Below are positions 38,701-50,712 of a stretch of DNA of 64,000 bases, one piece after another. The stretch comes from Nipponacmea schrenckii (lineage: Eukaryota > Mollusca > Gastropoda > Lottiidae), in the NCBI GenBank assembly GCA_030562195.1, contig CM060202.1:21190317-21254316 (forward strand). Direction: 5' to 3'. Numbering within the stretch: position 1 is the stretch's first letter; the number at the start of each line of letters is the position of its first letter. The notes under the pieces were generated by a model. It saw only the letters and a list, made by a program, of their open reading frames with translations, was not told the origin of the DNA and made no database searches. A program made the position numbers and the translations under genes.

Positions 38701-41700
38701 ATCTCTTTAATGTTAAATTCTCCTTATTTAAAATCTACGGTTACTGAATTCACTGTTAAGCGTGTAAAGAGGCGATTCGTTTCTCGATTCACTGATTTTA
38801 AGTTATTTAGTATGATTATAAATAGATTTAGTGAAGTTGAAAGTTAGAAAAATATCTAAGCTGATAATCCTGTGGGGTGACAGATGAATTCAAGATGAAT
38901 TTTGTATGTTTGAAAGGCGAGGTTTGTACACACAAGGAATTTTATGAACACTTCGGTTTGGTCAGGTTTTTTTTTACAATTATAGTGTCCTAAAGACAAG
39001 CTTGAGGTCCTGGGAGAATGAAATAAAGTTTTTTTCGTCCTACTTTTCTGCACCTGATTATTCTACTAAGATGGGTGGTTGCATTCAGTGTACAATGATG
39101 GGAAATGTTCTCCAGGATAGCAACATTAGCCTGCTCTTTTTGCGATTTACAGCAGTCGAGGGATCTTTAACGTACACAGCCTGTAGCACATGGGTCCACT
39201 GTATATTTTCATCTACGAAAAACTCTCAATTGATTCCATAATTTAAAGTATGTCTGGATTTTTGTCTAAGAAATTTTGCAGCATTTCGCTGAAGAGACAT
39301 TATATAACACTTTTTAAATTTTAGGAACCACAGATTGAAATTTGAATAATCCCAAATAATTGGATCATACAAAGTTTAGTTGCTTTTCAATATCTTTAAG
39401 TTGCTTTTCAATATCTTTAAGTTACTTTTCAATATCTTTAAGTTGCTTTTCAATATCTTTAAGTTACTTTTCAATATCTTTAAGTTACTTTCAATATCTT
39501 CAAGTTACTTTTCAATATCTTTAAGTTGCTTTTCAATATCTTTAAGTTATTTTTCAATGTCCTTAAGTTACTTTTCAATATCTTTAAGTTACTTTTAAAT
39601 ATCTTTAAGTTACTTTTCAATATCTTTAAGTTACTTTTCAATATCTTTAAGTTACTTTTCAATATCTTTAAGTTGCTTTTCAGTATCTTTAAGTTATTTT
39701 TCAATATCTTTAAGTTGATTTTCAATATCTTTAAGTTACTTTTCAATATCTTTAAGTTGCCTTTCAATATCTTTAAGTTATTTTTCAATATCTTTAAGTT
39801 ACTTTTCAACCATCCTAATATGTTAATAATTGTCAGAGTTGTTTACGATTTTCAAATCAGAAAAGTAAACTAATAGTTCGACCCTTGGTCAGTTTTATAT
39901 CATTCTTCTTATAGTTTGGTCAGCCTGGACGATATTCAAGTGTTTGCCCTCTATCATATTTGAATTTATGATGGTTTGGTCAAGTAATGGGGAAAAGCCA
40001 AAACCTTTTGATGTTTTGAAGTATCTAGAAATATATCAAAGATACCTGAAGCTCATACAAAGTAATTCACACTTTTAAATACACAATATAATATTGGATT
40101 AATCTTTTTATAGGCAGAGGTCCCTGGGAAAGAGGTCCCTGTTATAGAGGTCCCTGGTATAGAGGTCCCTGGTATAGAGGTCTCTGATATAGAGGTTCCT
40201 GGTATAGATGTTCCTGGTATAGAGGTCCCTTGTATAGAGGTCCCTGGTATAGAGGTTCCTGAGATAGAGGTTCCTGGGATAGAGGTTCCTGGGATAGAGG
40301 TCACTGGGATATAGGTCCCTGGAATAGAGGTCCCTGGGATAGAGGTCCCTGGTATAGAGGTCACTGGGATAGAGGTCCCTGGAATAGAGTTCCCTGGGAT
40401 AGAGGCCCCTTGGATAGAGGTCCCTGGAATAGAGGTCCCTGGGATAGAGGTCCCTGGGATAGAGGTCCCTGGGATTGAGGTCCCTGTGATAGAGGTCCCT
40501 GGGATAGAGGTCCCTGGGATTGAAGTCCCTGGGATGGAGGTCCCTGGGTGATGTATAGGTCCCTAGGGTATATGTTCTATTTTTTGAACCCTCTTTCTCC
40601 CTCCCTTTTTAGGTTTTTGCATGCCCATTTTCGAGTAAATTTCGGTCTAGATTCGGAATTTGATATTTGATATTGCATTTTCTTTTAAATTTTGTGAGAT
40701 AATGAGAGATTCGATAGGCGTAAGGTTATTTTTAAAATTGTAGAGCGATATAAAATATTAAAACAGAACCTGAAACATGTAACAATATCCAGACAACCGA
40801 CTGTATTCAGCCTGAAGTTTGAACTATTCAATGTTCATGTAAAATTTACTTTCTAAACTCTCAAGAATATAAAAATAACGAGAGAAGGAGGTCAACTGTT
40901 TTTGAAGGAGTTCTTAATAAGGTTGCTTCAAGTGTGAACATATTGAAATGCGAGTAAGTAAACAATCAACTTGTTACTGTCATATTTTAGTCTAATATTG
41001 CTCAAATTGACACCTAAGTATCATAGAGTAAATATTAACTCGATATACATAAAGGACTGGGTGCTTAATCGAGGGTCTGTGGACGAAAACGACGTTATTG
41101 GCTGATTAAAAGGAGTTTTACATCCTACTTTTCGGCTACGGATTAGACTTATGTACTTCTGTTATTTAGATGAAATGAACTCTTGTTTGAAGTCTTACTT
41201 TCCTGCATCAAATAGACTATGCAATGAGGAAATTTTGCCAGGACAGCCGCCTTTCCCTTCGACATGCATTTGATTAATTTCAAAATGGTTCACCCTATAG
41301 TAGGGTCATTGAAGTTAAATAAACTGTTAACAGTTGGCGAGAAATCATAGCACCCCACCCCACCCCCACTTCAGACCTATGCAAGTTTTTTTAAAGGAAA
41401 ATATGTCCTTTAAGTGCTCAATAGTTCAATCACCTTCCTCCTATCCCCCTTCCCTCTCCACCCTAACCTTAAGTAAACAGACCCCGAAGCATATCATATT
41501 GACATACCCCTCCCCAAACTCCTTCACAAATTTTGACACGAGCGAGAAATATAAAATAGTGACAATTTAACCAAATTCAAACTAGCTAATAAACATACTT
41601 GACACAGAAAGGGTTAACGGTAATATTCAAAAAGGTTAACTGTTATAGTCTAAAAACTGTCGTAGGTTTTAAAGTAATACTACCTCTTATAATGGGCATA

Positions 41701-44700
41701 AAGTTTAAATTCTTAAACTTGGTCAATATGAGTATATATTCATCAGTTGGACTTACCAGGTGTCATGACTAAAGAATAGAATCTCTATATAACACGATAA
41801 ATCTATTAACTAAGTTAATATAGGTTCGCGGACATATCGCGGAATTATACTCTTTAATCATGATACCTGGTAAGTCCAACTGATGAATATATACTCTAAT
41901 TGACCAAGTTTAAGTTAGAAGTGTTGTTCAATAATTACTTGGTTTAATAGATATATCATGTTATAAAGAGATTCTATTCTTTGGTCATGGTACCTGGTAA
42001 GTCTAACTGATGAATATATACTCTTATTGACCAAGTTTAATAGATATATCATGTTATAAAGAGATTCTATTCTTTAGTCATGGCACCTGGTAAGTCTAAC
42101 GGATGAATATATACTCTTATTGACCAAGTTTAATAGATATATCATGTTATATATTCTATTCTATTCTTTAATCATGATACCTGGTAAGTCTAACTGATGA
42201 ATATATTCACTTAATGAAGGAGTTTGAGCATTTAAATTTGTTGGTCATGCTAAGAGGTAGTGTTGCTTTAATATACGAGACAGACGATCCACTCTTCTGG
42301 TCAACAAATATTATAAAGTGATGTTTAAAACTGCCACAGGCGCATTTCATTTACATTTCTTACTTTTTTAGCTCAAAAAATATCACAAGGACACAATTTT
42401 ACATCAGGTCGTCACCCCCAGGCATACCGTAGATATAATATTAATGATACAAAGAAATCATTTGGTTTTGACTTTTTTTTTAAACGATTTTCAATTACGA
42501 TTTTGTTTTTGCCTTTTGTTTACAAACATACAAAAGTTCAATCAACAAACAAACAGATTTTTGTTTAAATATAACCCCTTTTCATGTTATTGTTTACGAA
42601 AGAAAGGAAAGAAACAACTATATTTTACAAGGATTACAACTTAGGTTCACATTTTCTACCAGCATGGATCTTTACCGGAATATCCGTACCTATTTACAGC
42701 TGGGGAGACTGGAATTATGAGTGGTCATCGAACTTTCGGAACCCACAGCCGCCATTTGTTCGATGAAACCAAGCAAATGATGTTCTTAAAATACCAACGT
42801 TCGAACCCACCGTGCTATACATCAAGTCAGGTCTAAAGAAAGCCCCCCTGACTTACACCAACATGCAGGCAGCATTGGTTGTCGTCCGCTGTTATTTGTA
42901 CGTATAAATCCCAGAAATAGTATACGATATCATATGAATTGGTGATAAAAATGTAAATTGTTGAAACGTTATGTGCATTATAACACAGAATATCCTATAT
43001 TAACTTATAATGACCATTCGAAGTCATCTGCATGCCAAACATATTCCAACTCTCTCTTTTGAAGGTAATCAAAGTCATCTGTCAATAGGGTTGTTTCCAT
43101 GACAACCATCGTATTACAGGTATATCAAAATAATTAACATGTTCTATTACGATATCTTATTTCCATGGTCACTGATATAGACATCATCAATTATCACATA
43201 CAAACAAACAAATAAAATGTCGCGAGGCGGACCATTGGACCTATTAGCAGCTTCTATTATTTAGAAGTAATTAGTTATGTTTTAATTCAAGAAGATATGG
43301 ATAAACAAAAATACAACACAAAAGGGAGAAACTTAGTCCGAGAAGAATGACTTATCATTGCCCTTTGCTGGCTATAAATGATCAACTCGTTGATGGAATT
43401 TAACGGCTATATCATTCGACCCAAGCAGATCGTTCAATATCTCAAACCACCAAACCAACGGTTTCATAATCTTTTTCCATATCAGTTCTTCCGACCTACA
43501 TTACTAAAAGGGAGAACGTTCATAACCGGTAGAACGACTACCGGTTTCCAACCCAAACGGTCTACCATGAAGGTTCTACTATCGCTCCTCAACAGATTCA
43601 GTGTTACGGAAATACCGAATATTGCCGAATGACGTTGAGCCAAGATGGTTGTAACCCGTTACGTCACAGATATAATGAATTTATTGTCCTGGAGGTCAAC
43701 CCCATATGTTGACCCCGGCGTGTTTGCTTGACCAGTCTGTTTAAAAGCAATAAACCAGATTGACTCTGGCATAACAAGTCACGTAATAATCAAACACCCC
43801 ACCGCTATATTAAACACTTGCTTTGTATTCTGAACACAGGGGTCCACAGTGGTCGATTGCTCTGGCACACGAACAAGTAGTGGCCATTTTATTCCGCTGT
43901 CATTAGCAGTATTTCACACTGCGCGTGTGAGATTCGTGCCATATTTGAAACCGAATGAAACTAGGTTGGCATTGAGATTCCAAAATCACGGATAATAAAG
44001 TCCCAATTTGTAAAAATAATTAATGAATAATACTTCAGAAAAAAGCAGAAATGAAACAAAATTGAGTCCTTCTATTCTACACCTCGTCGAGTTAAAAAAG
44101 TCAACGTCATGCATTGTGCCTGTAGCAAAAGGGATTTTGGTCTATGTCCCATTCCATATCTACCAGCATCACACATTGGAAGTGGCCAGGTCGAATAGAA
44201 GCAAGGATGGAGGTTAGAGGAAATATTTGGAGTAATTTTCTAATTAAAAACATCCGTCAATGACAATATGGCGTGTGGCCCTCATCATTGAAAATGTCAG
44301 ATCTAATTGTTTAGACTCAAACGAATGAATGTCAACTTAAAACTTCCAAATATTTTTATTATTGTCGAACGTTCGTGAAACTTCAACCATGAAATCTATT
44401 GTAAGAAGTTGACACATAGTTACGTTTTGGTCCAATAAATATTCTCAAAAACTTAAAGAGATTGTAAAAAGGTTTTCTGAAATCAGTATGTATATCGAGG
44501 ACATCAATTTACAACATTCCAAGTTTTAATCAAACTTATGTGATTCCTGTAATTCCACTAAAACTAAACACTTATGACGTCATTGTCGCAAAGGGCTTAT
44601 ATGAAAGAAGTAGACTTTTTAATATTGACATCATAAAACGTCTAGTTTTAATGGAATTGCAGAAATCACAACCGGCTGATTGAAAACCGGGCTGGAGTAA

Positions 44701-47095
44701 ATTGATGCTATGAGTGTCCCTGATACACATGCACAGAAAACCTGTTAACAATCTCATAATAACTAACCCATATGGAACCGATATAAACTTTTCCAATGCT
44801 TTGGTGCAGGAATAATCTTAAGCATACTAGGGCTTATATCTTTAAGGGTGAGTCTTCGAAAATTAGCCCAGACTCTAACCCACGGAAACTTTGTCCCGTG
44901 CCACATGACCAGTTGGTTATACACAATAACTATTTTGTTTGCCCTCTTAACTTATTTCATGGGTTGAGCTCAGGTTTTGACAAAGATTATAACCAAATTT
45001 AAAATTGTTTTGCTTGAATGCTCCAAATCTCGGATTACTTCATTTATTTAGACGTTTAATTATTTCTTTCAAGCCTTTTTTATAGCGTCCAGAATCAATT
45101 CTGAATAAAATATACAATTTAGACTCTTTGAAAGAGATGTTGAGTTGACAAACCTAAATAACAAATATACATTATTAGCTATGTGGACTCTCTGAAAGAG
45201 ATACTGAGTTGACAAACCTAAATATCAAATATACATTATTTACAATGTGGACTCTATGAAAGACATGTTGAACCTAAATACAAAATTAACATTATTAGCT
45301 CAATGGACTCTCTGAAAGAGATGCTGAGTTGACAAACCTAAATACCAAATAAACATTATTATCTATGTGGACTCCCTGAAAGTGTGACCCTGATATGACA
45401 TACCATCAGCTTGTCGAAAGAATGAGTCTAGCTACCACCCACACTAATTCACGACGATTACTTCTTATCTAAATGACACAACCCAACTTAATTTAAATTT
45501 TGTAAGTTTTAGTAAGAGGGTCAGGCTGGTCATAAATAACTTTTAAATTCTTGCATTTCAAGTCGGCCAAGTCTACCTTTAAAATATTTAACTGAAATGC
45601 TATGGTGTGCAGAGCGAGGTGTTACTTTTAAAAAGATAAGATGCAATTTGTTGCATTTTAGATCGATGACTCAGAGAGGGGTAGGGCGGAGGGGTGCAAG
45701 ACAATGGTGGCTGCAGAATTCTGGAGTGTGAGGGGACAAAGCTAACTATTTTTTCGAATCCATTTTTACTCGAGGCTGGGAGGGATTTTGGATTATCAGG
45801 TTAAATATATTTTGAAAATAAAAGGGTTAAGTCCCGGTATTAATTTATGGTAATTTGTAGAGCGGTGGGGATAGTCTATATGATTACGATTTTTCGGGAA
45901 AAAAATGCAATTTTAGCTTTTGGGGGAGCCCCCAATATGTACAAGATTGTCTCTGAATCCATTCTTCAACCTGATTACGTTTTGACTCGAAATCCGAAAA
46001 GCATTTGACTTATCAAACACTTCGACAGGTGTTCCTAGCGAGCAACTACTATAAGCACTCTTTCTGTGACACCTCATTCCATATTGTTACTGGGTTTATG
46101 AATTCAACCCTCTCGATAATCTAAAACACTGCTTAAGCATGAAACGAAAAATTGTCAGAAAGCAGGTTAATCAAAATTAATTTGTTTCTGACATTGTCCC
46201 TAAATAAATTCGTTTTGGAATCATTTTGGGCATTTTCATTGTACCAGAAATCATGATATTGTCTGAAAGTTCCTGGGATCCAACTATTTTAGTCAAAAGA
46301 CGCCCAAAACTGAGTCATAACTAACCCTAAAAATATCCCTAACATACACACAATAGTCTTAATATAAATATTACTGGTTCTGTTATCGCTGATAAAATAA
46401 AAGTAGGTTGTTTGTGAACGATAACAAATAAATAATTTTGAATCTTATTCGGCCATTTGTTCGTTCAAAACAAGTCAAGCCTGGAACTAGAAACAGTTTT
46501 TTAAACTTCAATGTTCCATAAGATTTAAATGTTTACAAGTTGAGGATATTTCAACGTTCCTTTTTGTTAGAACATATGCGATCTCTTTATAGTGAAACAT
46601 CGAAACGATGTAAATAATCATTTTAAAACAGACGAAAATGAATAACTTAACGGGACGGGGGACATTTAAGTAAATTCCAAATTCCATATTGAAAAATTGT
46701 ACACATAGGTGAAATATGAGGTTTTCAGAAACGATGTTTGTCTACAATTTGTTAAATCGGGGATAGGGCACACTTCAGTGAATTTCAAAATAATCATAGA
46801 TTCGTTTAGTTGCTCACTTAGTGTCAATTTGATAAATTGCGTATTGAAAAATTGTAAATATGTGAAAACCAATATAAAATACAGAGTTCTCAGAAAAAGG
46901 TTTGTTTACAATTTCTTTTAATTGGGAGTATTATAGTGAATTTTGAAGTTTTAGTAACCACCGTAGTAAAATACTTTTTCAAAATTCTTCAAAAGAAATG
47001 TGTCAAGAAAGATAACAAAATATAAGATAAAATACACACTTACCCGTGACTAAAGATATTACATATACAATCCATAATATTATAAAATCCTTCAT
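29710..47095 (-). CDS. Secreted/GPI-anchored protein with two Ig domains, complete, 5 exons
   Basis: Exons in transcript order: 47095-47044, 32003-31650, 31126-30803, 30471-30400 and 29801-29710 (TAG). All junctions are GT-AG and all introns are phase 1. Product: 297 residues. Residues 1-18 (MKDFIILWIVYVISLVTG) form a signal peptide. Ig domain 1 (about 22-134) has C38, W51 and the DRGKYSC motif ending at C117. Ig domain 2 (about 142-240) has C160, W173 and DGSKYRC ending at C223, plus a sequon at N153. Residues 244-267 are a linker with two cysteines. Residues 268-297 have small residues (NDSGNSATS) and then a hydrophobic end (CSFIILSIPLLYHRL) with no cytosolic tail, the pattern of a GPI-attachment signal. 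The protein is probably on the outer cell surface in adhesion or recognition. No closer family could be assigned. Confidence 0.85.
32004..33450. other. Intron 1 of the Ig gene, repeat-poor 3' part
   Basis: No exon seen. 32125-32275 holds a run of diverged ATGACGTC and AACGTCATGA words, about every 30-40 bp. No array or mobile element is otherwise recognised. Confidence 0.5.
33455..34030 (+). repeat. 40-bp minisatellite (locus 1 of the family)
   Basis: About 15-17 units with TAGCTTGACATTGTGAAGAT and GTATAAGATGAAGTTTGTAA. Shorter 33-bp variants lacking part of the unit alternate with full ones. Overlapping frames on the - strand are repeat shadows. Confidence 0.92.
34031..35120. other. Intronic sequence without recognised features
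   Basis: AT-rich, with a few C-rich runs (CCCCCTCCCCCACCCTCTAC near 34240). No exon, array or mobile element that I can support. Confidence 0.5.
35125..35318 (+). repeat. SINE copy, best preserved body and tail
   Basis: AGATCCCTCGACAGTTAGAA, then TAATGCCGCAGTCC, CTGCATGGCGTTGCCCGTCT, ATTAGCCTATAAGGTGCAG and a T-rich tail CATTCATTTCATTTTCATTT. This copy defines the 3' part of the family. The 5' tRNA-like head is missing. Confidence 0.85.
35319..36165. other. Intronic sequence without recognised features
   Basis: AT-rich. No exon, repeat array or mobile element recognised. Confidence 0.5.
36168..36372 (+). repeat. 37-bp minisatellite, small second locus
   Basis: About 5 units with CCTAGGATATCCTAGAAACA and GTGTTAGAAGTTAAGAC. 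Clearly homologous to the array at 5806-6765 but with a private AGAAGTTAAGAC segment. Confidence 0.88.
36565..37440 (-). repeat. 56-bp minisatellite, inverted second locus
   Basis: About 16 units with AGCTCTATCAGCTGGTAAAG, TAAATATTTAGATGACTATA and CAGATAGCTGAAATTG: the reverse complement of the 8656-9832 units. Confidence 0.92.
37660..37800 (-). repeat. Fragment of the 40-bp repeat family and its flank
   Basis: ACATCTTCACAATGTC and ACCTTTCTTGTATCACATCT recur at 55520-55560, so the family has a conserved non-repeated edge as well as the unit itself. Confidence 0.6.
38459..38575. promoter_or_regulatory. Four perfect TGACGTCA (CRE-type) palindromes
   Basis: TGACGTCA occurs at 38459-38466, 38496-38503, 38532-38539 and 38568-38575, spaced 36-37 bp because they sit in a short tandem repeat. 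TGACGTCA is the consensus CREB/ATF bZIP site. Function here is not shown; the spacing comes from the repeat. Confidence 0.55.
38660..38681 (+). repeat. (A)22 homopolymer
   Basis: Uninterrupted A run inside the MITE-like element. It could be a microsatellite or the relic of a retroposed tail. Confidence 0.95.
39005..39220 (-). repeat. SINE copy
   Basis: Reverse of the family: TCGTCCTACTTTTCTGCACC, then TTGCATTCAGTGTACAATGA, CAGTCGAGGGATCTTTAACG and TACACAGCCTGTAGCACA. Frames across it are chance. Confidence 0.82.
39370..39812. repeat. 21-bp minisatellite
   Basis: About 21 units of TTTCAATATCTTTAAGTTAC plus T. The period is a multiple of 3, producing open frames on both strands (seven-residue repeats), which I treat as artefacts. 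Confidence 0.94.
40100..40562. repeat. 15-bp minisatellite
   Basis: About 30 units of AGAGGTCCCTGGGAT. The - strand reads as a five-residue IPGTS repeat for about 85 codons, with no start context or splice support. Confidence 0.94.
40563..41690. other. Intronic sequence with SINE pieces
   Basis: Two reverse SINE-tail fragments (about 41095-41145 and 41180-41260, with GGAGTTTTACATCCTACTTT and GCAATGAGGAAATTTTGCCA). A C-rich stretch is at 41345-41520. No exon seen. Confidence 0.55.
41690..42262 (+). repeat. About 85/125-bp tandem repeat (locus 2 of 3)
   Basis: Units with GGTACCTGGTAAGTCTAACT and GATGAATATATACTCTTATT. The first unit is inverted relative to the rest (CATCAGTTGGACTTACCAGG at 41744), so the array begins with a head-to-head junction at about 41820. 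Confidence 0.88.
42263..45119. other. Intronic sequence, mostly unrecognised
   Basis: Several short frames, none with a family motif or codon-like conservation that I recognise. AACTATATTTTACAAGGATT (about 42617) also appears near 3940. 44453-44590 is a partial copy of the TTAAAGAGATTGTA MITE family. No exon can be supported. Confidence 0.5.
45120..45388 (+). repeat. 60-63-bp tandem repeat, relative of the 65-bp array
   Basis: About 4 units with TATGTGGACTCTCTGAAAGA and GAGTTGACAAACCTAAAT. It shares the TGTGGACTCTCTGAAA and ACAAACCTA phrases with 11147-11890. Confidence 0.85.
45389..47040. other. Intronic sequence next to the signal-peptide exon
   Basis: AT-rich. 46680-46920 has two diverged direct copies of an about 160-bp stretch (AATTGTACACATAGGTGAAA versus AATTGTAAATATGTGAAAAC, each followed by a TTTGTYTACAATTT phrase). 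No exon seen. Confidence 0.5.
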
Positions 47096-47230
47096 TTTTA
47101 ATCCTTAAACTTGACTACAACCCTAGAGCCCTTCGCTGTCTGGCTCGCTCCCTCACTCGCTGTCGTATACCTCTCTACTCTACAACACTGTATAGAGTTA
47201 TACACAGTAGATGATAACCACTCGTCGACA
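47096..47230 (-). promoter_or_regulatory. 5' UTR/promoter region of the Ig gene
   Basis: Upstream of the ATG on the - strand is an in-frame-free leader with GAGTGAGGGAGCGAGCCAGA (about 47145-47160). Some 90-110 bp upstream, AACTCTATACAGTG could contain a weak TATA-type box. This rests on position alone. Confidence 0.3.
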
Positions 47231-50200
47231 GAGGGCGATATTAGATAGTCCTACACGCTCTCTCATAATGAAGTCACTTGAGGTAATATTTGCGGCGAAT
47301 GAGCGAATTAGCGCATGAGTCAGAATCTTTCAAGAGGCATTGAAATTGAGTTTTACGTCCCCATCGACTCATACTCATCCTTATTGCAATGTTTCTTATC
47401 AAAGACGTACGATGGTATTTACTCTGAGTAACTTTGATAAACAATTAAAAATTCCACATCTTACTCTTCTTCACCTAATCGGACATTTATAAACGGACAA
47501 CGCTATGCGGTGTGTAATAGAGTAAAACAAAATCGTACATTGAATTCATTAATCATTTCTATAAAGAGTTCAGCGTTCTTAATCGACTAGTCGCACCGGT
47601 AAGGCATTCTTAAGGACTACTACGGCAACGGAAAATCAGCTCAGTGTTTTCCACGAAAACGATAATTTCAACGTTGATCAAATTTAAGATCGCAAACACG
47701 CACAATCCGCGTAACGGGCTATGGAATCTTTGAATAAGTAATAGAAGGACAAAAAATAAGATCGTAAACTTCTGAAGTGCTTCTGAAGAAGGCATTGAGT
47801 CGAAGCGTTAGTCGACAGGACAATAGTATATAATCTACACAATTTCATTTTTTGGATTCGCATATCGTTATCAAGATTACAGTTGTTATGTGCCAGGTTA
47901 ACCTGCGAAGCGGCACTTATCTTGTTTATAACAGTAAAGATATTGCTCATACATGTTTGAGATAAAAGCACACCTTAATGATAATATCAAGGTTGAATTG
48001 ACAGGGCCCGGCATCCGCTTCGATATTCTACAGATGCAAAACACGTCCCAGCGTGATCGTATTTTGTCCATTTTTGACGGAAATTTACGGAAGTAGCCGA
48101 GCGGTAACCGAATGTCGAAACAATAGAAAATACAAGTTGAAAATCGTGACTGTCTCGTATACAGTATTTGCTTATCTTGTATTTTCTACTGTATCCGCGA
48201 TCTTAATTTGAACATCGCATAGGATCCGATTATCGTACACCGCAACGTACACCTTACTGCGTTATACAACGTGCGTTGTATATTCCTACATTTACAGGTG
48301 TGGGAGTTATAGACCAATAGTGTACAATGGTACACAGCACCGCCCAGTGGTATAGAAACAACACATGCTGTATCATGAACCACCCCCCTCACCCTTTTAA
48401 AGAACTATAACAAAGAGAACAAACTTGTAGCAGGAATACTAAAGGGGACTCGAATTGACTGATTCGATTGAAACTGATATAATTGGCGGGTTTGACTGGG
48501 AGACATGTATCAAACAGGATTTATGAACACTCCCGTCTGACGACCACTGACAGACAATATCTAGCTATCTTTGTGAAGTCGTGTTCCGAGTCGACCTTGG
48601 TTGAAATGTAGAGAGTTAAGCACGGAATCTGTTCAACTGCCTTCCTGTAATCATGTTGAATCTAATTAAAATCACGTAATCAATGACTCGATGGGAAAAG
48701 TTATTTGGAAGGTCTACAATCGAAACTGTGTGATATTGTGTAGTGCGAAATTTAACTCGCAAGAAAATTAATGTAACCACTGACTCGATGGAGCATGAAA
48801 TAAAAACTTTTACAATCGCAACAGTACAATTGATTTGGTACGGAAAGTACCTTTCGACTGGGGTTTCTTTTCTGTTTTGATAATATGAGCAAACCAGTAC
48901 TTAATTAGAAGGTCATTCGCAACAGTACGTTTTCATTTGATACGAATTTTATATGATCAACTAAATGAAGCAAAACACAATGATTTGATATGGTACAAAA
49001 ATGAGCTCAAGAGTTCAAATATTTTCTGTTTTGGAATATATGTCTACTCAATTGAAGTTTTTTTTACAAACGAGAAAAGGAATTATATATTTGTGTTAGT
49101 ATAAATTCTTCTTCAATCGCAGAAACAGAATCCTCTTTCAAAACAAGAGTACACAGAACCACTGGCGGTGGAACAGTTTCTATACAAGATCCATACATTT
49201 ATCATTTAGATTGGTGTCACTCCAGGTAGAGCTAGAAACAACATATACTTTATTAGACAGGGAAACCCGTTTGGAATCATCCTTAGCTACACCAAAAATA
49301 TAAAGTACACTGTTGCGTGCTGGGGTAAACAGAAAGTTTCGATTGACAAGATGATTGAACTGTTTCTAAGATCAATACCAGCTATTTAAATTCCGATAAA
49401 TAACCGATTTAATGAAGCACAACAATCGACGGAAACTAGCAGGGGAAACGGAGATTTTCAAAATGATTTTATATTTTGATCAACAGATTTCTAATCGACC
49501 GTAATCTGTTACATTAAACATGAAAATCGACAGATTAACGATAATATTTCTATAAATTTATGGAATTTGGTGCCCAGGAGTTCGAAACCATTTATCAATT
49601 TATAATAGTCTGGAAGACATGTAACATGGTTCCATTGTGACTTGGTCTAATCGGTACGGGTACTGACGTAACAGCATGGTAAATCAGTCTCGTTCCACAT
49701 TTCATAATATTATATCGATTTTCTTCAATTCTTTAATCCAATATTCAGAGGTAACGGAATGGTCTAAAAAATGGTAGAGAATTGTTGATTATTGCTTGGT
49801 TACTAATGTTTGGTTTACTCGTAACTCTAGGGGTATCAACTATACTATAAGGAATCTTAACAATCCCTGGCCCCAAGGCTACAAACCTTTTTCATGCTTA
49901 GATTTTGCTAAATATGAAACAGTTATTACAGGTGAATAACTGATATTATCAAATATAAAATTTTATATCAGTCTATTCTATAATTCACAATGTTTCTGGC
50001 TTTATCACATTTGTCTTCAAACTTTACATTTTATTGTATGTGAGAGAAGTTATCATTGGGAGTAAAAGATAGGCTGAGAGATGTTTTGTCTCCAGGACCT
50101 GGGTAAATACATTTAGATTGGTTTCTTACAATGGAAAATTGAATGATTGATTTTAAAACTAAATGAGATCAAATACAGGTTTTGGACTCATTTCATGTCT

Positions 50201-50700
50201 ACCTTATTGATTTAGTCATCTGCGATGTATATGGATTCAGGATCGACAAAAAATGAAACACATTCTACAGTCATCTTCCAAATCAATACAAACGAAAATC
50301 TAATCGGCATTTCTTAACTCAATCAAGCCGGGTGTCTTTTATATCACGTCTTTAATTTTACACGACATTCTCAGTTCTTCAAAGCTAAGCCCAGTTTGTT
50401 GATTGAAGCTAACTCGACTGCAGATTTCACGATAAATTAAAGAAAACTAGGAAATTAAAGGGAGAGAATTAACGATAAATTGATTATCTCCCCTAGAAAT
50501 CTCTCCACTGTTCAAACAGATAATTTATTACACGATGAAGAATTTTTTTTATAAAATTGAATTATCTCGTTCTCTTATCACTAGTAATTTAAAAATTTTC
50601 GCCCTTTTTTTGTCAAAATGATTGAATGGATAACGATACACGACAATTAATGATTTTTATGAAAGGAATATAGAGATATAACAAGAGAGAAAGGGGTGGG
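47231..50700. other. Repeat-poor intergenic sequence
   Basis: No array, and no frame with recognisable protein similarity, for about 3.4 kb upstream of the Ig gene. The dispersed CTTCTGAAGAAGGCATTGAG motif is at about 47782. It may hold distal regulatory DNA, but nothing specific is visible. Confidence 0.5.
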
Positions 50701-50712
50701 TGGGGTATTAGA

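Larger units (their letters stand above)
38345..38712. mobile_element. About 360-bp MITE-like element with inverted ends
   Basis: TTAAAGAGATTGTATAGAGG at the left is inverted at the right as CCCTTTTACAATCTCTTTAA (38691-38710). Diverged relatives occur at 44453-44590 and 58082-58200. It carries four 36-37-bp repeats with TGACGTCA and a 22-base A run. No coding capacity. Confidence 0.65.

Noticed and set aside
39380..39873. Hydrophobic or lysine-rich repeat proteins on both strands
   Set aside because: The 21-bp array has a period divisible by 3, so all its frames persist. There is no start context or unique flanking coding sequence.
40053..40364. IPGTS pentapeptide-repeat protein
   Set aside because: Direct product of the 15-bp array on the - strand. 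No signal peptide or splice sites.
42584..42766. 60-codon + frame with an aromatic-rich end
   Set aside because: The upstream part shares wording with a non-coding stretch near 3940, so repeat origin is more likely. No homology recognised.
43378..43632. 84-codon + frame with a phrase resembling a reverse-transcriptase GFxxxRST motif
   Set aside because: Only one short phrase fits, no other RT motif is in frame, and nothing supports splicing or an element boundary.
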